Shown here: positions 31,200 to 41,505 of the stretch, piece after piece
Numbering within the stretch: the first letter of the stretch is position 1
How the letters are laid out: every line of letters starts with the position of its first letter
Assembly: GCA_905221605.1 (NCBI GenBank)
Contig: CAJNDS010000402.1
Span: 453,818-517,817 of the forward strand
Source: Symbiodinium natans
Lineage: Eukaryota > Sar > Dinophyceae > Suessiales > Symbiodiniaceae
Reading direction: 5' to 3'
Length of the DNA: 64,000 nt
Position numbers and translations under genes: made by a program
Notes under the pieces: generated by a model
Databases searched by the model: none
The model's input: only the letters and a program-made list of their open reading frames with translations
What the model was told of the DNA's origin: nothing

Positions 31200-32521
31200 T
31201 GCCGTGACGTTGCCACCAGGTGATCTGCGGGGCCTACTTCTGCTTGGCCATCATGCTCCAAGGCGCGTTCTTTTTTCTGCGCTTTTGCTCGGTTGCTTCT
31301 CCTTTTCAGCCGATCGGTTGCTGTCCTGCAAGACTTCACCAGAACCGCAAAAAAACACGAGGAAAGTGCTGATGCGTGCTGCTGCCCACCACCACGCACC
31401 GGACTGCAAACTCCTATGTGCAAGAAATGCCGCTAAAATGCCAGTAGCAGAGCAGCTTGACGGGGGATCCGCACGACAAGTGCGTAAGAGGTTGTTGACA
31501 CGCACACTAGTTCGGCCTTGCCGTGTGCTTGGAAGAGAACTGGTACGAGTGCATGGTTGAATTGGCATCTGCGCGTGTCTAGCAGCAGCGGACTCGAGGA
31601 ATGAGTATGTGGATGTCTGTAGTGGTAGCCGGTGCAAAATTAACCCCGCGAAATGTATTGCAACGTTTTTCCGCATGCGCCGCATTTAGCCGATCAAAGG
31701 TAAGTAGGCGGCGCCAGACTCAAGTTGCAATCAGCAGTCCCTGCTCTGGTGCCACGTCTCCCTCTAGGACAAACTTGACAGCAATCGGCTCACTGAGTTG
31801 CGTTGTTTGGTACAGGATGTTCACACACAGAGTAGAATGTGGAAATTCGTGTGGGACGTGAGAGAACAGCACGCAACAGTTTGTCCTACAGCTCAAGGAT
31901 GTGCAAGGAGCCGCGCCAATCAAACAGCATGAGCACGAAATCAACGAGGTTTTCTGGAGCTGGAACGATCCAGGCATGCCGGGCCTGGTAAAGTTTTATG
32001 AGTCATGACCCAAGTGCATGCAAGAGGCAATCTAGCTACAAAGCAAGCACAGCAAGGAAAAGTAAAGGTTAACCGCTCTCTCCCTGTCACACCTTGAGAC
32101 CCAACCTCTGTTTCCAAGCCACTAAGAACCCACCCTCGGGACCCCACTCACCAGGTTAGTACTAATCCACAAGCTAAACCATATCATGAAGTCATGTTAC
32201 ACGCTTCGGCTGGTTCCTGGGGCTTATTATTAAAGGTGAAGTGAACAGACTGGTAATGAACGAAGTGAAGCACGCAGTCATGTGAACGGCCAAATGCGTG
32301 AGTTAACTGACCTCTGTTTCGACCGTGAACAACAGGATTATATTATTAATGGTGAACGAAGTGAGCACGTGAATGAAAAGAGCGAATAAAATGTTGTTGC
32401 GGCCTTGCGTGCATAGATGCGGTGGTCCCTTTTCCAGCCAGACCCAAATCTGATTTAGGCAAGCTTTGGGCGTGCTGATCATAAAAGGAAGAACAGGAAA
32501 TGACAGCAAGAGATACCAAGA
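31200..32521. other. Probable intron of the large gene
   Basis: No convincing coding sequence. Lower GC towards 32200-32480. Confidence 0.35.
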
Positions 32522-32690
32522 ATGCTGTCAGTCGTCGCGGCGCTGGACATAAAGGGCGTGCTCACGGGCACGCTCGAGATCTCGGCTGAAGTGGACTTCG
32601 AAATTGAAGGCACTGTGACGGTCAATCCTTTGGGCGAGGCACATGCAAATTTCCGGAACCCCTCGATCAAGCACCAGGCACGGCTGCAGA
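32522..32690 (+). CDS. Third coding segment of the large gene
   Basis: Reads VVAALDIKGVLTGTLEISAEVDFEIEG (in part), then VTVNPLGEAHANF. The beta-strand repeats (xIKGxLxGTLEIS, VDFEIEG) continue the pattern at the end of the previous segment. Ends near IKHQARLQ. Exon edges uncertain. Confidence 0.45.
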
Positions 32691-33081
32691 AGAAAATGGC
32701 CATGACCTCGTCAAAGCATTAGCTGAAGAAAGTGAGGACAAGAGTAGAATCTTCACTTGTAAAATCACCCAGTCACTAGTAGCAGAGAGCCGGTTGGACC
32801 GCTATGCGATGCTACATTCTCGAAGAGAAAGTGCTTTTGGCTCCCGGAGGACGGCTTTGCCCTTGGCGCAAGTGCGTCTTCGTCCGTACGTGTGGGGATG
32901 GGCCCGGTCCTCACAGCCGCTCGTCAAAATGCTTCTTCGTCTCGGCGATGAAAAACCATAGGTTAATAATGGTTTGTAGGTTTGCGTTTAGCTTGGTGAA
33001 GTGTGCCGTATGTGCCGTATGTGACGTGTATACTTGCTGCAGTTTACAGCGGCTCTCCAACATGAAGAAAATGCAGCTCAG

Positions 33082-33730
33082 GTGTGGCCGGTTCCAGGGA
33101 TTCCCATCAACTTCCATGCAATGATCAATGCCGAAGCCAAAGCCATGGGCACTTTGAGCTTCAGCTCAGGCATGTTCTTGCTCCAAGAGGAGTCGAACCA
33201 GTCGACTGGCACGGACATGAATGCAAGCTCAACGAGGTCCAATGAGATCGGAATGTGCGGCGCAGCCGTCCCTAGTCCACGAATAAGCAGCCCATCACCC
33301 GTCGAACCCTTTGACCCGAGTCGGACTCAGGAGATTTCATAGGGTTGTGGGTTTTCCTTGGCTGCCCGAGGCCTTGAGCACATACGCTGACGTAGACATC
33401 ACGAGCTTCGCGCTTCCGTCTTCATTCCGGGCGGCGATTTCTACTTCATTCCTAATGGAACAAATTGCGGCCGCTGTGATTGCTGGTGCCACAGCAATGA
33501 CAAGATTGGTCACAGGTGCAATGGCCTGCATTCCAGGCGGGGATGCAGTCGAGAACACGATCATGTCGGCTGCCAACTCGGCGGCCTCCGCAATCACGGG
33601 CCTCATCCCAGATCTCAATCTCGACTTCTCAGTGGAGTCCATCCAGCTCATGGCACCTCAGAAGCTCTGGTGCAAGGAGGTCTTCAAGACCCCCGGCTTC
33701 GACGCCGCTCCCTCAATCGTCCCGGGGTAA
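33082..33730 (+). CDS. Fourth and fifth coding segments of the large gene
   Basis: VWPVPGIPINFHAMINAEAK (33082-33165), preceded by CAG and ending at TTCAG, looks like one exon. A second open stretch, about 33380-33730, reads DITSFALP, then AAVIAGATAMTRLVTGAMACIPGGDAVENTI, with a Pro/Asp end (LIPDLNLDFSVESIQL) recalling the end of the first segment (NLNLDLRKGLDLDLP). Part of it is hydrophobic enough to span a membrane. Confidence 0.4.
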
Positions 33731-34144
33731 TGCAGAATCTTTTGCCTTCAGCCTAAAGAAGCCCAAAATGAATCAACGCTGCAGCCAGGCTGCTCCCTGC
33801 GCAGCGGAGATCGGTTGCAAGTTTGCCGGAAGACCACCGCCACGTGGCCTGTTCCACGGAACACAGAAGCTGGTGATGACTTTTGCCTGGTGGGGTCATA
33901 CAAGGAATCGAAGAACTTGTAGCAGGTTGAGGTGCAAGCGCTAGTGACCCAGGTGGAGTTGAGATGGCGCCTCCAGAGCAGGCCGGGGTCAGACGCAATT
34001 TATGACGGCAACATGCAGAACATCTATGCAATCTGTAGAGCGGCAACAACAGCCCATTTTTTTTCAAGATGATGAGGCAGATCGCCCTCGCAAATACTCG
34101 CACAAGCCCTTCTTCATGTTGTTGGAATACTTAAGGCTTTTGCC

Positions 34145-34580
34145 CCTTTCATGGACGGAGTGTGTGACACCGAGATTATCAAGCGATTACGCCAGTCCAA
34201 ATATGGACATGATTCTGTGAGTATTGAGCTTGAGCGAGAGCCTGCAAGTGGTGCCGTGATGTTTGTTGCGCAAGGGGTGTACGGATTAGTCCACAAGAGA
34301 ATCGCCACCCCTCCCCACCATATTCTCTTCCTGCAGCAGTGGTGTTGTCCGAATGCGGGCGATTGATGATGTCACTTGTGACCTTGAAGACATTGCACCA
34401 GGCCTTCAAGTTAAGAAGCCTACATTCCCAATACCGTACAGCACATGCACAGCACGAATGCTCAAGACGTTCGAAAGCTGCTTCGTTGGGTACATGTGCA
34501 GAAGCATTGAAGCATCTGAGCACGGAAAGCATCGAAGCAACCAGGCTTGCCGAGCACCGGAGATGTCTTGAATGCCAGCA
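34145..34580 (+). CDS. Uncertain coding segment between the N-terminal and repeat parts
   Basis: Two overlapping open frames, one with CDTEIIKRLRQSKYGHDSVSIELE and one with IDDVTCDLEDIAPGLQVKKP (both shortened). Either may be an exon. No repeats of the downstream type are present. Confidence 0.25.
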
Positions 34581-34736
34581 ATGAAGCAGGGAAAGTGCCG
34601 GGTTGCATTTTGTTGAAGCCTTGAGCCTCGAAAGTGAATCTGAATTTCCGTTGCGTGCACCAGTATGAAAAGGCGAAAATGGGACGCTGTGGGAGTGCAC
34701 TTTTTCCGCAAAAAACACATGCAAATCCTAAAAACA

Positions 34737-35335
34737 ACCTAAAAACACACGAAAAGCGTGAAAAAAACAAAAAACACACACAACAAATCCCCACAAAAAC
34801 CAAAAATAAAAGAACCAAGAAAAAAAGAAAACAATCCTGAGGGACTCTGTTGGGGAGCCGGACCCCTGGGAAGAGTCTCTCAGGATTGTTTTTTGTTTGT
34901 TTTTTTGGTTTTTTGGGGGTTCTTGTGTAAGAAAACCAAAAAACCAAAAAAACCAAAAAAACCAAAAAAACCAAAAAAACCAAAAAAACCAAAAAAACCA
35001 AAAAAACCAAAAAAACCAAAAAAACAAAAAAAACCAAAAAAACCAATCCTGAGGGACTCTTTTGGGGAGCCGGACCCCTGGGAAGAGTCTCGCAGGATTG
35101 GTTTTTTTTGGTTTTTTTGGTTTTTTTGGTTTTCTTGGTTTTTTTGGTTTTTGGAGGATTTTTGTGCAAGAAAACCAAAAAAAAAACAATCCTGAGGGAC
35201 TCTGTTGGGGAGCCGGACCCCTGGGAAGAGTCTCTCAGGATTGTTTTTTTTGGTTTTTTTTGTTTTTTTGGTTTTTTTTGGTTTTTTTTGGTTTTTTTGG
35301 TTTTTGGAGGATTTTTGTGTATTTGGAGATGTTTC
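34737..35335. repeat. Foldback array: three hairpins flanked by alternating AAAACC and GGTTTT arms
   Basis: A 60-base hairpin occurs three times (about 34833-34892, 35043-35103, 35187-35246). Its outer arms, ACAATCCTGAGGGACTCT and AGAGTCTCTCAGGATTGT, pair over 18 bases with one mismatch. An inner GGGG...CCCC pair surrounds GCCGGA. Each copy has CCAAAAAA units on its left and GGTTTTTT units on its right, and TTCTTGTGTAAGAA-like palindromes join one copy to the next. The whole array can fold as nested stems on either strand. Confidence 0.9.
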
Positions 35336-35744
35336 TGTATCATTTCCTTTTGTACGGTTTTTCGGTATCTTCTGAAGGGTGTTTTTTGGGCCTTCTTTAG
35401 GTTCTTTGGTGTTATTTCCTTTTTGTACGTTTTTTGTTTGCACAGTTGTTTCTGTTATTTGTGTTGTGTGTGTGTTGTTTATTTCTGAGTGCCCTTTTGT
35501 ACGTGACAAACGCGCTAACATGGACAATCAAGCACACCGCATTACCAAAAAAAATCGAATCCAGCAAAATCTCGAGAGTACCAAAACTTCCATATAGTCA
35601 ATCACGGCCCAATACGCAAGACATGACATCTATCCTGAAAAACTATACCTTAGCTAGGATATTTCAAGCAATCACCCCCCAATAAGCAAAACCTAATATC
35701 TATACTAAACACTGTACCTTAGCAACATATTTTAAGACATCACG

Positions 35745-36460
35745 CCCTAAGGCTCCTACCAATTTAATACGGTTCCTATCAATTTAAACAGCGGTCTTAT
35801 TCATGTTACTGGGATTCGCAAAGGTATAGTTCTTGTTAAAGGATCCTATTGTTTTTCAGGCCTATTGGTTCCTATTCATTCTAGTAAGATTCATTCTCGT
35901 CCTAATAGGATTCCTGTGAATTATAACCCGGTTCTTTTTGATTTGTCAAGGGTTCCTATTCATTTTAATAGGCTTCCTTCCTATTACCTGTTTTCCGGTT
36001 CCGATAATTTAATAGAGGATTCCTATTTATTTTCATAGGATTCCAATAAAGTTTCATAGGGTTCCTAATTACTTTACAAGGGCCCCTACTCATGTAATAA
36101 GATTCCTATCCTTTTGTTGTCAGATTCTTATTCATGCTAATGGGATTCGTTTTAATATTAATAAGGATCTCATTCACTTTAAAGGGATTCCTATCGATTT
36201 AGGCTCATGTTCATTTTCGTAGGATTCTTATTATTTTTCTAGGGGTTCACATTTTTTTATAGGGGTCCGATTGGTTCGTGTTAATTGTAGTAGGGTTCCT
36301 CTTCAGTTTAACAGGGTTCTTATTAATTCTACGAGGATTCTCCTTAATTTTGAGGGGCCTCCAATTCATATTCAGAGGCTTCCTATTGACTTTACGGCGC
36401 CGATTAATTTAAAATAGGGTTCCTATGGATTTAAATGGAGGATTCCTATTGTTGTTTCTA
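35745..36460. repeat. AT-rich tandem array with a 21-bp period
   Basis: Consensus about GGATTCCTATTCATTTTAATA. Successive units at about 36010-36200 align at 20-22 base spacing (for example GGATTCCTATTTATTTTCATA then GGATTCCAATAAAGTTTCATA). About 33 degenerate units. The array is strikingly AT-rich against the surrounding GC-rich DNA. Confidence 0.8.
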
Positions 36461-36844
36461 ATAAAGTTGGCCCATTTATTTAGAAAACGGGGACAGTAAC
36501 TCAGGTCAGGACATACACTGTATCGCTGCTTTATGTTGGCGTACTTGCATGTTATGCATGTCTCGTGATTTTGTTTATATACAATACGGGTACGTTGCGA
36601 GAGTGGTTTTAAAATGTCTTTCAATAAATGGAAAAAAGTGCACTCCCACAGCGTCCCGGTCTCGAAAAGGCGTATGCTGTGCTCGCAGCAGTATGTCATG
36701 GCCTCCAGCAAACCGTTCATGGTCGCAGTGGCGACGAAACAAGTATGTAGAGCCCTTGTTTCGTGATACATACATGGGGTCCCCGAGCAGGTCACAAACC
36801 ATGTCCAATCGACTGGGGCGGCAGCAGCCTGTCATGATATTCCG

Positions 36845-36922
36845 ATGGGCGATCGATTCATTGAGCTTGGGAACTTTCGCTTGGCGGACATTGATGGCGA
36901 TCACTTCTCGATCTCGCACAAG
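36845..36922 (+). CDS. Repeat-domain exon 1 (FRLxDxD..HFSISH)
   Basis: Codes for GDRFIELGNFRLADIDGDHF-SISHK, the first half of the roughly 50-residue repeat used throughout the 3' part of this gene. It ends CAC AAG before GAGATG, a GA donor. Joining to the exon at 37513 gives HFSISHK-DGKTAQIF, matching uninterrupted copies downstream (HFSISHEDGKTAQIY). This fixes both splice sites. The 5' edge is approximate. Confidence 0.7.
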
Positions 36923-36965
36923 GAGATGCCTCCGATGTTGGGTGGCATACATAGGCAAAGAACAA

Positions 36966-37090
36966 AGCTCCTACTCCTACTCCTGCCCCCACCCCTACTT
37001 CTACTCCTACTCCTACTGCTCCTGCTCCTCCTCCTCCTCCTCCTACTATAACTATTACTAATACTTTTACTGTTACTATATATTATCTAT

Positions 37091-37161
<71 letters not shown>

Positions 37162-37224
37162 CTACTCCTACTCCTACTCCTACTCCTACTCCTACTCCTA
37201 CTCCTACTCCTGCTGCTGCTGCTC

Positions 37225-37264
<40 letters not shown>

Positions 37265-37295
37265 TTCTACTTCTATTACGACTACTACAACGACT

Positions 37296-37327
<32 letters not shown>

Positions 37328-37451
37328 CACCACCACCACCACCACCACCACCACCACCACCACCACCACCACCACCACCACCACCACCACCACCACCACC
37401 ACCACCACCACCACCACCACCACGACGACTACGACCACTACCACTACCACT
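36966..37451. repeat. Trinucleotide and hexanucleotide array within an intron
   Basis: CTC/CTACTC units, then CTA, CTCCTA, CTA again, then about 100 bases of ACC and variants. It lies wholly inside the GA-AG intron 36923-37512 of the repeat-domain gene. Confidence 0.9.
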
Positions 37452-37512
37452 CGTGCTAGTACGACTGTGTAGAACTTGGCACAGCGAGTCGCTCTTAGAA
37501 GTGTGCTTGGAG

Positions 37513-37592
37513 GATGGGAAGACTGCACAGATCTTCGAGAAAGATGGCACCTTGGACGGCGGCCCGAGCGATGATTGGGGCTCCTGGAGCAG
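37513..37592 (+). CDS. Repeat-domain exon 2
   Basis: AG|GAT start. Reads DGKTAQIFEKDGTLDGGPSD-DWGSWS, the second half of the repeat. Ends AGC AG before GAGTGG (GA donor), leaving a split Arg codon as in other exons of this gene. Confidence 0.7.
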
Positions 37593-37839
37593 GAGTGGGG
37601 CGGAAAACATTCCCGTCTTACTTCTCGTTTACTCAATATGGGGTCCAGTGTAGGGTTGTTTTCGTTTCCCTAATACAGGGTGTAGTGTATGGTTGGTTAT
37701 CTTCTTTACTGTGTACGGTATAGTCTGTTGTGTTCGACTACATAGTAGACATTTCCTGTGGCTCGTGGCTCTTGTTTCCGCCTTGTTGCAACGAAGCATG
37801 CTGGCTAAGGGAGAGTGGAGCCTCGAAAGGCATCCATTT

Positions 37840-37917
37840 TGGTTTCCAGTACATCCAGATTGGGAACTTCCGTCTGGGTGCTTACGACGACACGCATTTG
37901 ACGATTTCGCTTGGCCC
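37840..37917 (+). CDS. Repeat-domain exon 3
   Basis: Reads GIHFGFQYIQIGNFRLGAYD-DTHLTIS, a first-half repeat unit. The 5' edge is uncertain, and the unit ends near 37917 where the pattern stops. Confidence 0.6.
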
Positions 37918-38152
37918 TTAGCTCCGGGCCCCGTCCGCTTTCGCATAGTCTAGTATAGATCGTAGAATTTTAACGATACTCGACCCGCTTCGGTTTGGCC
38001 GAATGCAATTTTCGGAGAGGAGGGACATGGGGGCGTTTAGGGAGGCAGGGCTTACTTTTGCCTACAACACATACCCAAGCTGTGATTAAACCCGAAAGGG
38101 TTGGCTGCCTGCCTGCCAGACAAAGGTGCAGTTCTGTTTTACGCTGAACAGG

Positions 38153-38250
38153 GTGGTGGGGGGGGGGCGGTGGGGGGGCGGGGCTGGGGGTGGGGGGTGG
38201 GGGGGGCGTGTGGGGGGGGGGGGTGGAGGGGGGCTGGGAGGGGGTGAATG
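38153..38250 (+). repeat. G-rich tract able to form G-quadruplexes
   Basis: About 80% G over nearly 100 bases, with many runs of four or more G on the + strand. It lies in the presumed intron between repeat exons 3 and 4, so it would also be present in the primary transcript. Confidence 0.85.
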
Positions 38251-38737
38251 GGGGGCGTGTCGCCCAAAGCTGCCCTGGTCCTCCGCGCCGCGACCCCCGT
38301 TTGCCTCGGGGGGTACCCATTGCAGGCATAAAGGGTGCAAAAACTGGGCAGATATAGTATACCATATTTTCGTATAGCATGGAGAGTATACTGTATACTG
38401 TTCTCGGCAGTTGTTTTCTGTTAAATTCTGCCATGGCTGACCGACATCCACCCACAGCAGACAACCCACCCATACCAGACACAGACCTAGTTATGTCACC
38501 GATGCCCTCGCAGCCCCTTCACTAACACAACTCTCAGACGCACACCACGCACTCAAACCACACGACCTTTGCCGCGAACGCCAATCCAGTGTGCAAGAGG
38601 TTGTCGCTCGTGCTGCCTAGGGCGACCTGATCATAGCAATCGAACTTGGACAGCAAAAGCAGAAACAATGTCCAGTCAACATAAGACAGAGCACCGTCAG
38701 CACAAAAACACCGCTGCCCTGTGGAGCCTGTCTCGAG

Positions 38738-38827
38738 GCACATTGATGGCAAGACTGCCCAGATTTTCAGAAGCGACGGTACATTGCATCCCGGGCCCCG
38801 GGACGACTTTTGGCAGAGTTTAGGGCT
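38738..38827 (+). CDS. Repeat-domain exon 4
   Basis: CGAG|GCAC start. The frame reads HIDGKTAQIFRSDGTLHPGPRDDFW, the second half of a repeat. The 3' edge is approximate. Confidence 0.65.
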
Positions 38828-38904
38828 TCTTGATGTGGAAGTGGTGTTGATTCCGTACGTCCACTGTGCTCTGTTGCTTTGTATCATCTTCCCAAAGTAG
38901 GGTT

Positions 38905-38988
38905 TAGAGCCGAGAAGGGTTCGACTAAGGACTACTCAACCTTCGACCGTGCGGAAGGCATGCCAGCCGGCATCAGCTTCGGGGATAG
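38905..38988 (+). CDS. Repeat-domain exon 5 (linker part)
   Basis: Reads KGSTKDYSTFDRAEGMPAG-ISFGD, the linker between two repeat copies (compare GPRTDYGAWHRALGFPFG-ITFG). Ends GAT AG before GCACTT (GC donor). The following intron (38989-39047) is only 59 bases. Confidence 0.65.
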
Positions 38989-39047
38989 GCACTTGGATCC
39001 AAGCTCATTTGACGCAGACTCTTTCCCGAGTTGTGCCAACTGGTCAG

Positions 39048-39155
39048 GTTCATTCAGTTCGGCAAGTTCCGGATTGGAGATTCCAATGGCAACAATCTGG
39101 TTGTGACCCACGCAGAGAGAGACGTGATTCAGGTTTATCGCCACGACGGTACAAG
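39048..39155 (+). CDS. Repeat-domain exon 6, diverged copy
   Basis: CAG|GTTC start, completing the split Arg codon. Reads FIQFGKFRIGDSNGNNLVVTH and then RDVIQVYRHDGT. The HFSIS core has become LVVTH. Ends ACA AG before GTCAGG (GT donor). Confidence 0.7.
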
Positions 39156-39845
39156 GTCAGGGCTGTTTCTGTTTGGCTGGATGTATTCTGTTGGCCATCC
39201 CAAACGAATAATCGTGGCTGCTGTATTTTCGAGTAGAGGAAGCTCATAGCATGCCAGGGGGGCGAGGGGGGGTTTGGATGCTGGATGGTGAAGTTGGAGG
39301 TGGGTTTGGGTCCAAGGCAGGGTCCAGCGGAAAAGCAGACGCCATGCGGTGGAGTTAAAGGGAACTTGTATTCAGGTCATACTGGGAGCTCCAAGCTTGG
39401 CATTCATGGCATGTCTCGACACCTTGCCAGGCATAAAGAGAGCCTCCTCCAGCTCAAGCCATTCGTGATCAAGCCACGTGGGAAATTCCGGGTTCGCAAA
39501 GCAACCAAACGCATCCGCAAAGCTGTCTCGGTGAACAACTTGGGCAAGCAGGTGAGACGGTTGACGGTTGATGTTGAGATTTGTGCTGTAGGCTTTAGGT
39601 GTCGAAACGCAACGACAGGCATGTGCTGGGCATGCTTAGATGCCAGTTTCTGGTTTCCGGTACTGCACAGCCGTGCGAGCCTGGAAACAGGTGAAGGAGC
39701 GGAGCCCTGCTGCGTGGACATGCAAGGACATTGCCGAGATGGCCTTCGGGGCCGGGTTCTCGAAAAACATTGAAGGTGACACCTGATACTTGCTTTTCAT
39801 GCTGTTGTGGTTTCGTCGTTTGGTGGCCCGAGCAGTTTGGCACAG
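39156..39845. other. Presumed intron between repeat exons
   Basis: An open frame at 39285-39773 shows none of the repeat motifs and is probably chance. No other feature. Confidence 0.4.
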
Positions 39846-40170
39846 GTTTGCGATCCAGATTTTGGAGCTTGGGGGGATCGCTTTATCCAGCTTGGCCAGT
39901 GGCGGCTTGCGGCAATCGATGACACTCACTTCTCCATTTCGCACGAAGACGGCAAGACTGCCCAAATCTATCGCAGCGATGGCTCTTTGCATCCTGGACC
40001 ACGTACGGACTACGGGGCCTGGCACAGAGCGCTCGGCTTTCCCTTCGGCATCACCTTTGGGCCCGGCTTCATCCAGATCGGCAAGTTCCGATTGGGAGCA
40101 GCCAATGACGAGCACCTCTCCATATCTCACCGCGATGGCAACACCATACAGATCTTCAGAGAGGTCTTCA
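39846..40170 (+). CDS. Repeat-domain exon 7, two tandem copies
   Basis: CACAG|GTTTGC start. Encodes a full copy, GDRFIQLGQWRLAAIDDTHF-SISHEDGKTAQIYRSDGSLH-PGPRTDYGAWHR. The linker LGFPFGITFG follows, then a second copy, FIQIGKFRLGAANDEHLSISH-RDGNTIQIF. This gives the clearest view of the whole unit: about 50-53 residues with alternating hydrophobic and polar residues, likely beta strands. The 3' edge lies near the next donor. Confidence 0.75.
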
Positions 40171-40274
40171 GCTCAAAGTGGGTACAGTCGTATTTGTTCC
40201 TAATTCTTTGGGGGGAATGAAGGTCGTGAGGGCTTTCTGAAAATGTCCTAAACTTCCTCAACCTTGGCGCTGAG

Positions 40275-40363
40275 GACGGAACCCGCCACAAAGGACCCAG
40301 GCAAGATTGGAGCCTGTGGGGGATTACCGCTGGACCAGCATCTGGTGTCACATTCGGGGACAG
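40275..40363 (+). CDS. Repeat-domain exon 8
   Basis: GCTGAG|GACGG start. Reads DGTRHKGPRQDWSLWGITAG-PASGVTFGD plus a split codon AG. The GT donor is AG|GTGGGC. Joined to 40854 it restores GDR-FLQLG. Confidence 0.75.
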
Positions 40364-40853
40364 GTGGGCTTCTTACTCGTGTATTGCAGGTTTCGCTTTG
40401 AAAAAGCACGAGGCATGCTGCCAATGCCACCTGATTGAGCAGGGCGTAGGCTAGGCTTTGCCTTGGCTGGAACCCATCCTGGACACGAGCGCGGCGGGTT
40501 TGAACAGGGAGCTGTTTCACAGCTGGGCCGGGGGGTGAGGGGAGGAACATGGATTGATTCCACGCGTGGGATGGGTTGTAGATGATTGTAGCATGATCAT
40601 GCGCCAGCAAAATCCAGCAGAGGCAGCTGTGAACCGCTCCAGCAGAGCGGAAGGATGCAAGTAGTCCTAGTAGGTCCCGGCCTGCTCCTTCGAAAAAATT
40701 CAAGGGCCCCTTTCCTCCAGTGATGCCTGCCTGCTAGCTGAACGCCAATAAAGACCCCCTTATAAGTCAGAAGGAGTCCAAGAGTCACACAGAAAGTCCT
40801 TCTTTCTTCCACAGAACCTCTCAACTCTCCCCAGAAAGCCGCTCCTCCTTCAG

Positions 40854-40899
40854 GTTCCTGCAGCTTGGGAAGTTCCGGATCGGGGACGTGGATGGCAGG
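40854..40899 (+). CDS. Repeat-domain exon 9 (46 bases)
   Basis: TTCAG|GTTCC start. Reads FLQLGKFRIGDVDG plus a split codon AG, then GCAAATG (GC donor). The next intron is 101 bases. Confidence 0.75.
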
Positions 40900-41000
40900 C
40901 AAATGGTCCTTACTCGACTGCTTTGTCGGTGTCGCTTGTGATCCAGAGTCCTTATTCACTTTCGTAATAGCCGGGTGCAGCCACACAGTCTCGATCGGAG

Positions 41001-41185
41001 GCGTTTCGTGGTCACCCATCTCGAAACCGGAAATCTTCTCCAGCTTTACGAAAAGGACGGCACGCTTGACCCGGATGAATCGGCGTCCTGGGCCGGGAAG
41101 CTCAACAATCGCTATGCCCAGTTCCACTGTGGCGGCATCCAGACAATCCTTGGCACCTGCCCCTCGACTGGGAGTAGCGGAGTAG
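41001..41185 (+). CDS. Repeat-domain exon 10, diverged copy
   Basis: CGGAG|GCGTTT start. Completes RFVVTHLETGNLLQLYEKDG-TLDPDESASW. Like exon 6 it has VVTH instead of FSISH, so two diverged copies share a sub-type. The 3' edge is approximate. Confidence 0.65.
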
Positions 41186-41242
41186 CGAAGATTTAGTCAG
41201 AAAAGAGCCCCCCCCCTCTTTGCTACCAATGTTGGCAGTGAG

Positions 41243-41418
41243 GTCCCGGCATCACGACGGGAGACCGATTCATGCAGTTGGGCGATTGGCGCCTTGCTGC
41301 CAGGGACGACAGCCACTTCAGCATCTCGCACCGCAACCATAAGACAGCCATGATCTACAAATCCGATGGGACGCTTCACGAAGGCCCCCGCGAGGACTGG
41401 GGTGGCTGGGACCTTGAG
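41243..41418 (+). CDS. Repeat-domain exon 11
   Basis: TGAG|GTCCC start. Reads PGITTGDRFMQLGDWRLAAR-DDSHFSISHRNHKTAMIYKS-DGTLHEGPREDW. Ends GAG before GCAAAG (GC donor). Confidence 0.7.
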
Positions 41419-41505
41419 GCAAAGAAAGTCACAAGGCCGGGTGCCTCCCTCTTGCAGGGGATTGGAAGACGCCGGCGGCCCCGATTTCCTCGAATCCGAT
41501 TCCAG

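Noticed and set aside
34728-35527. Phe/Lys-rich frames of 150-290 residues on both strands
   Set aside because: Translations of the CCAAAAAA/GGTTTTTT arms of the foldback array.
37076-37636. 186-residue Val-rich minus-strand frame
   Set aside because: Simple-repeat translation antisense to an intron whose limits are fixed by flanking repeat exons.
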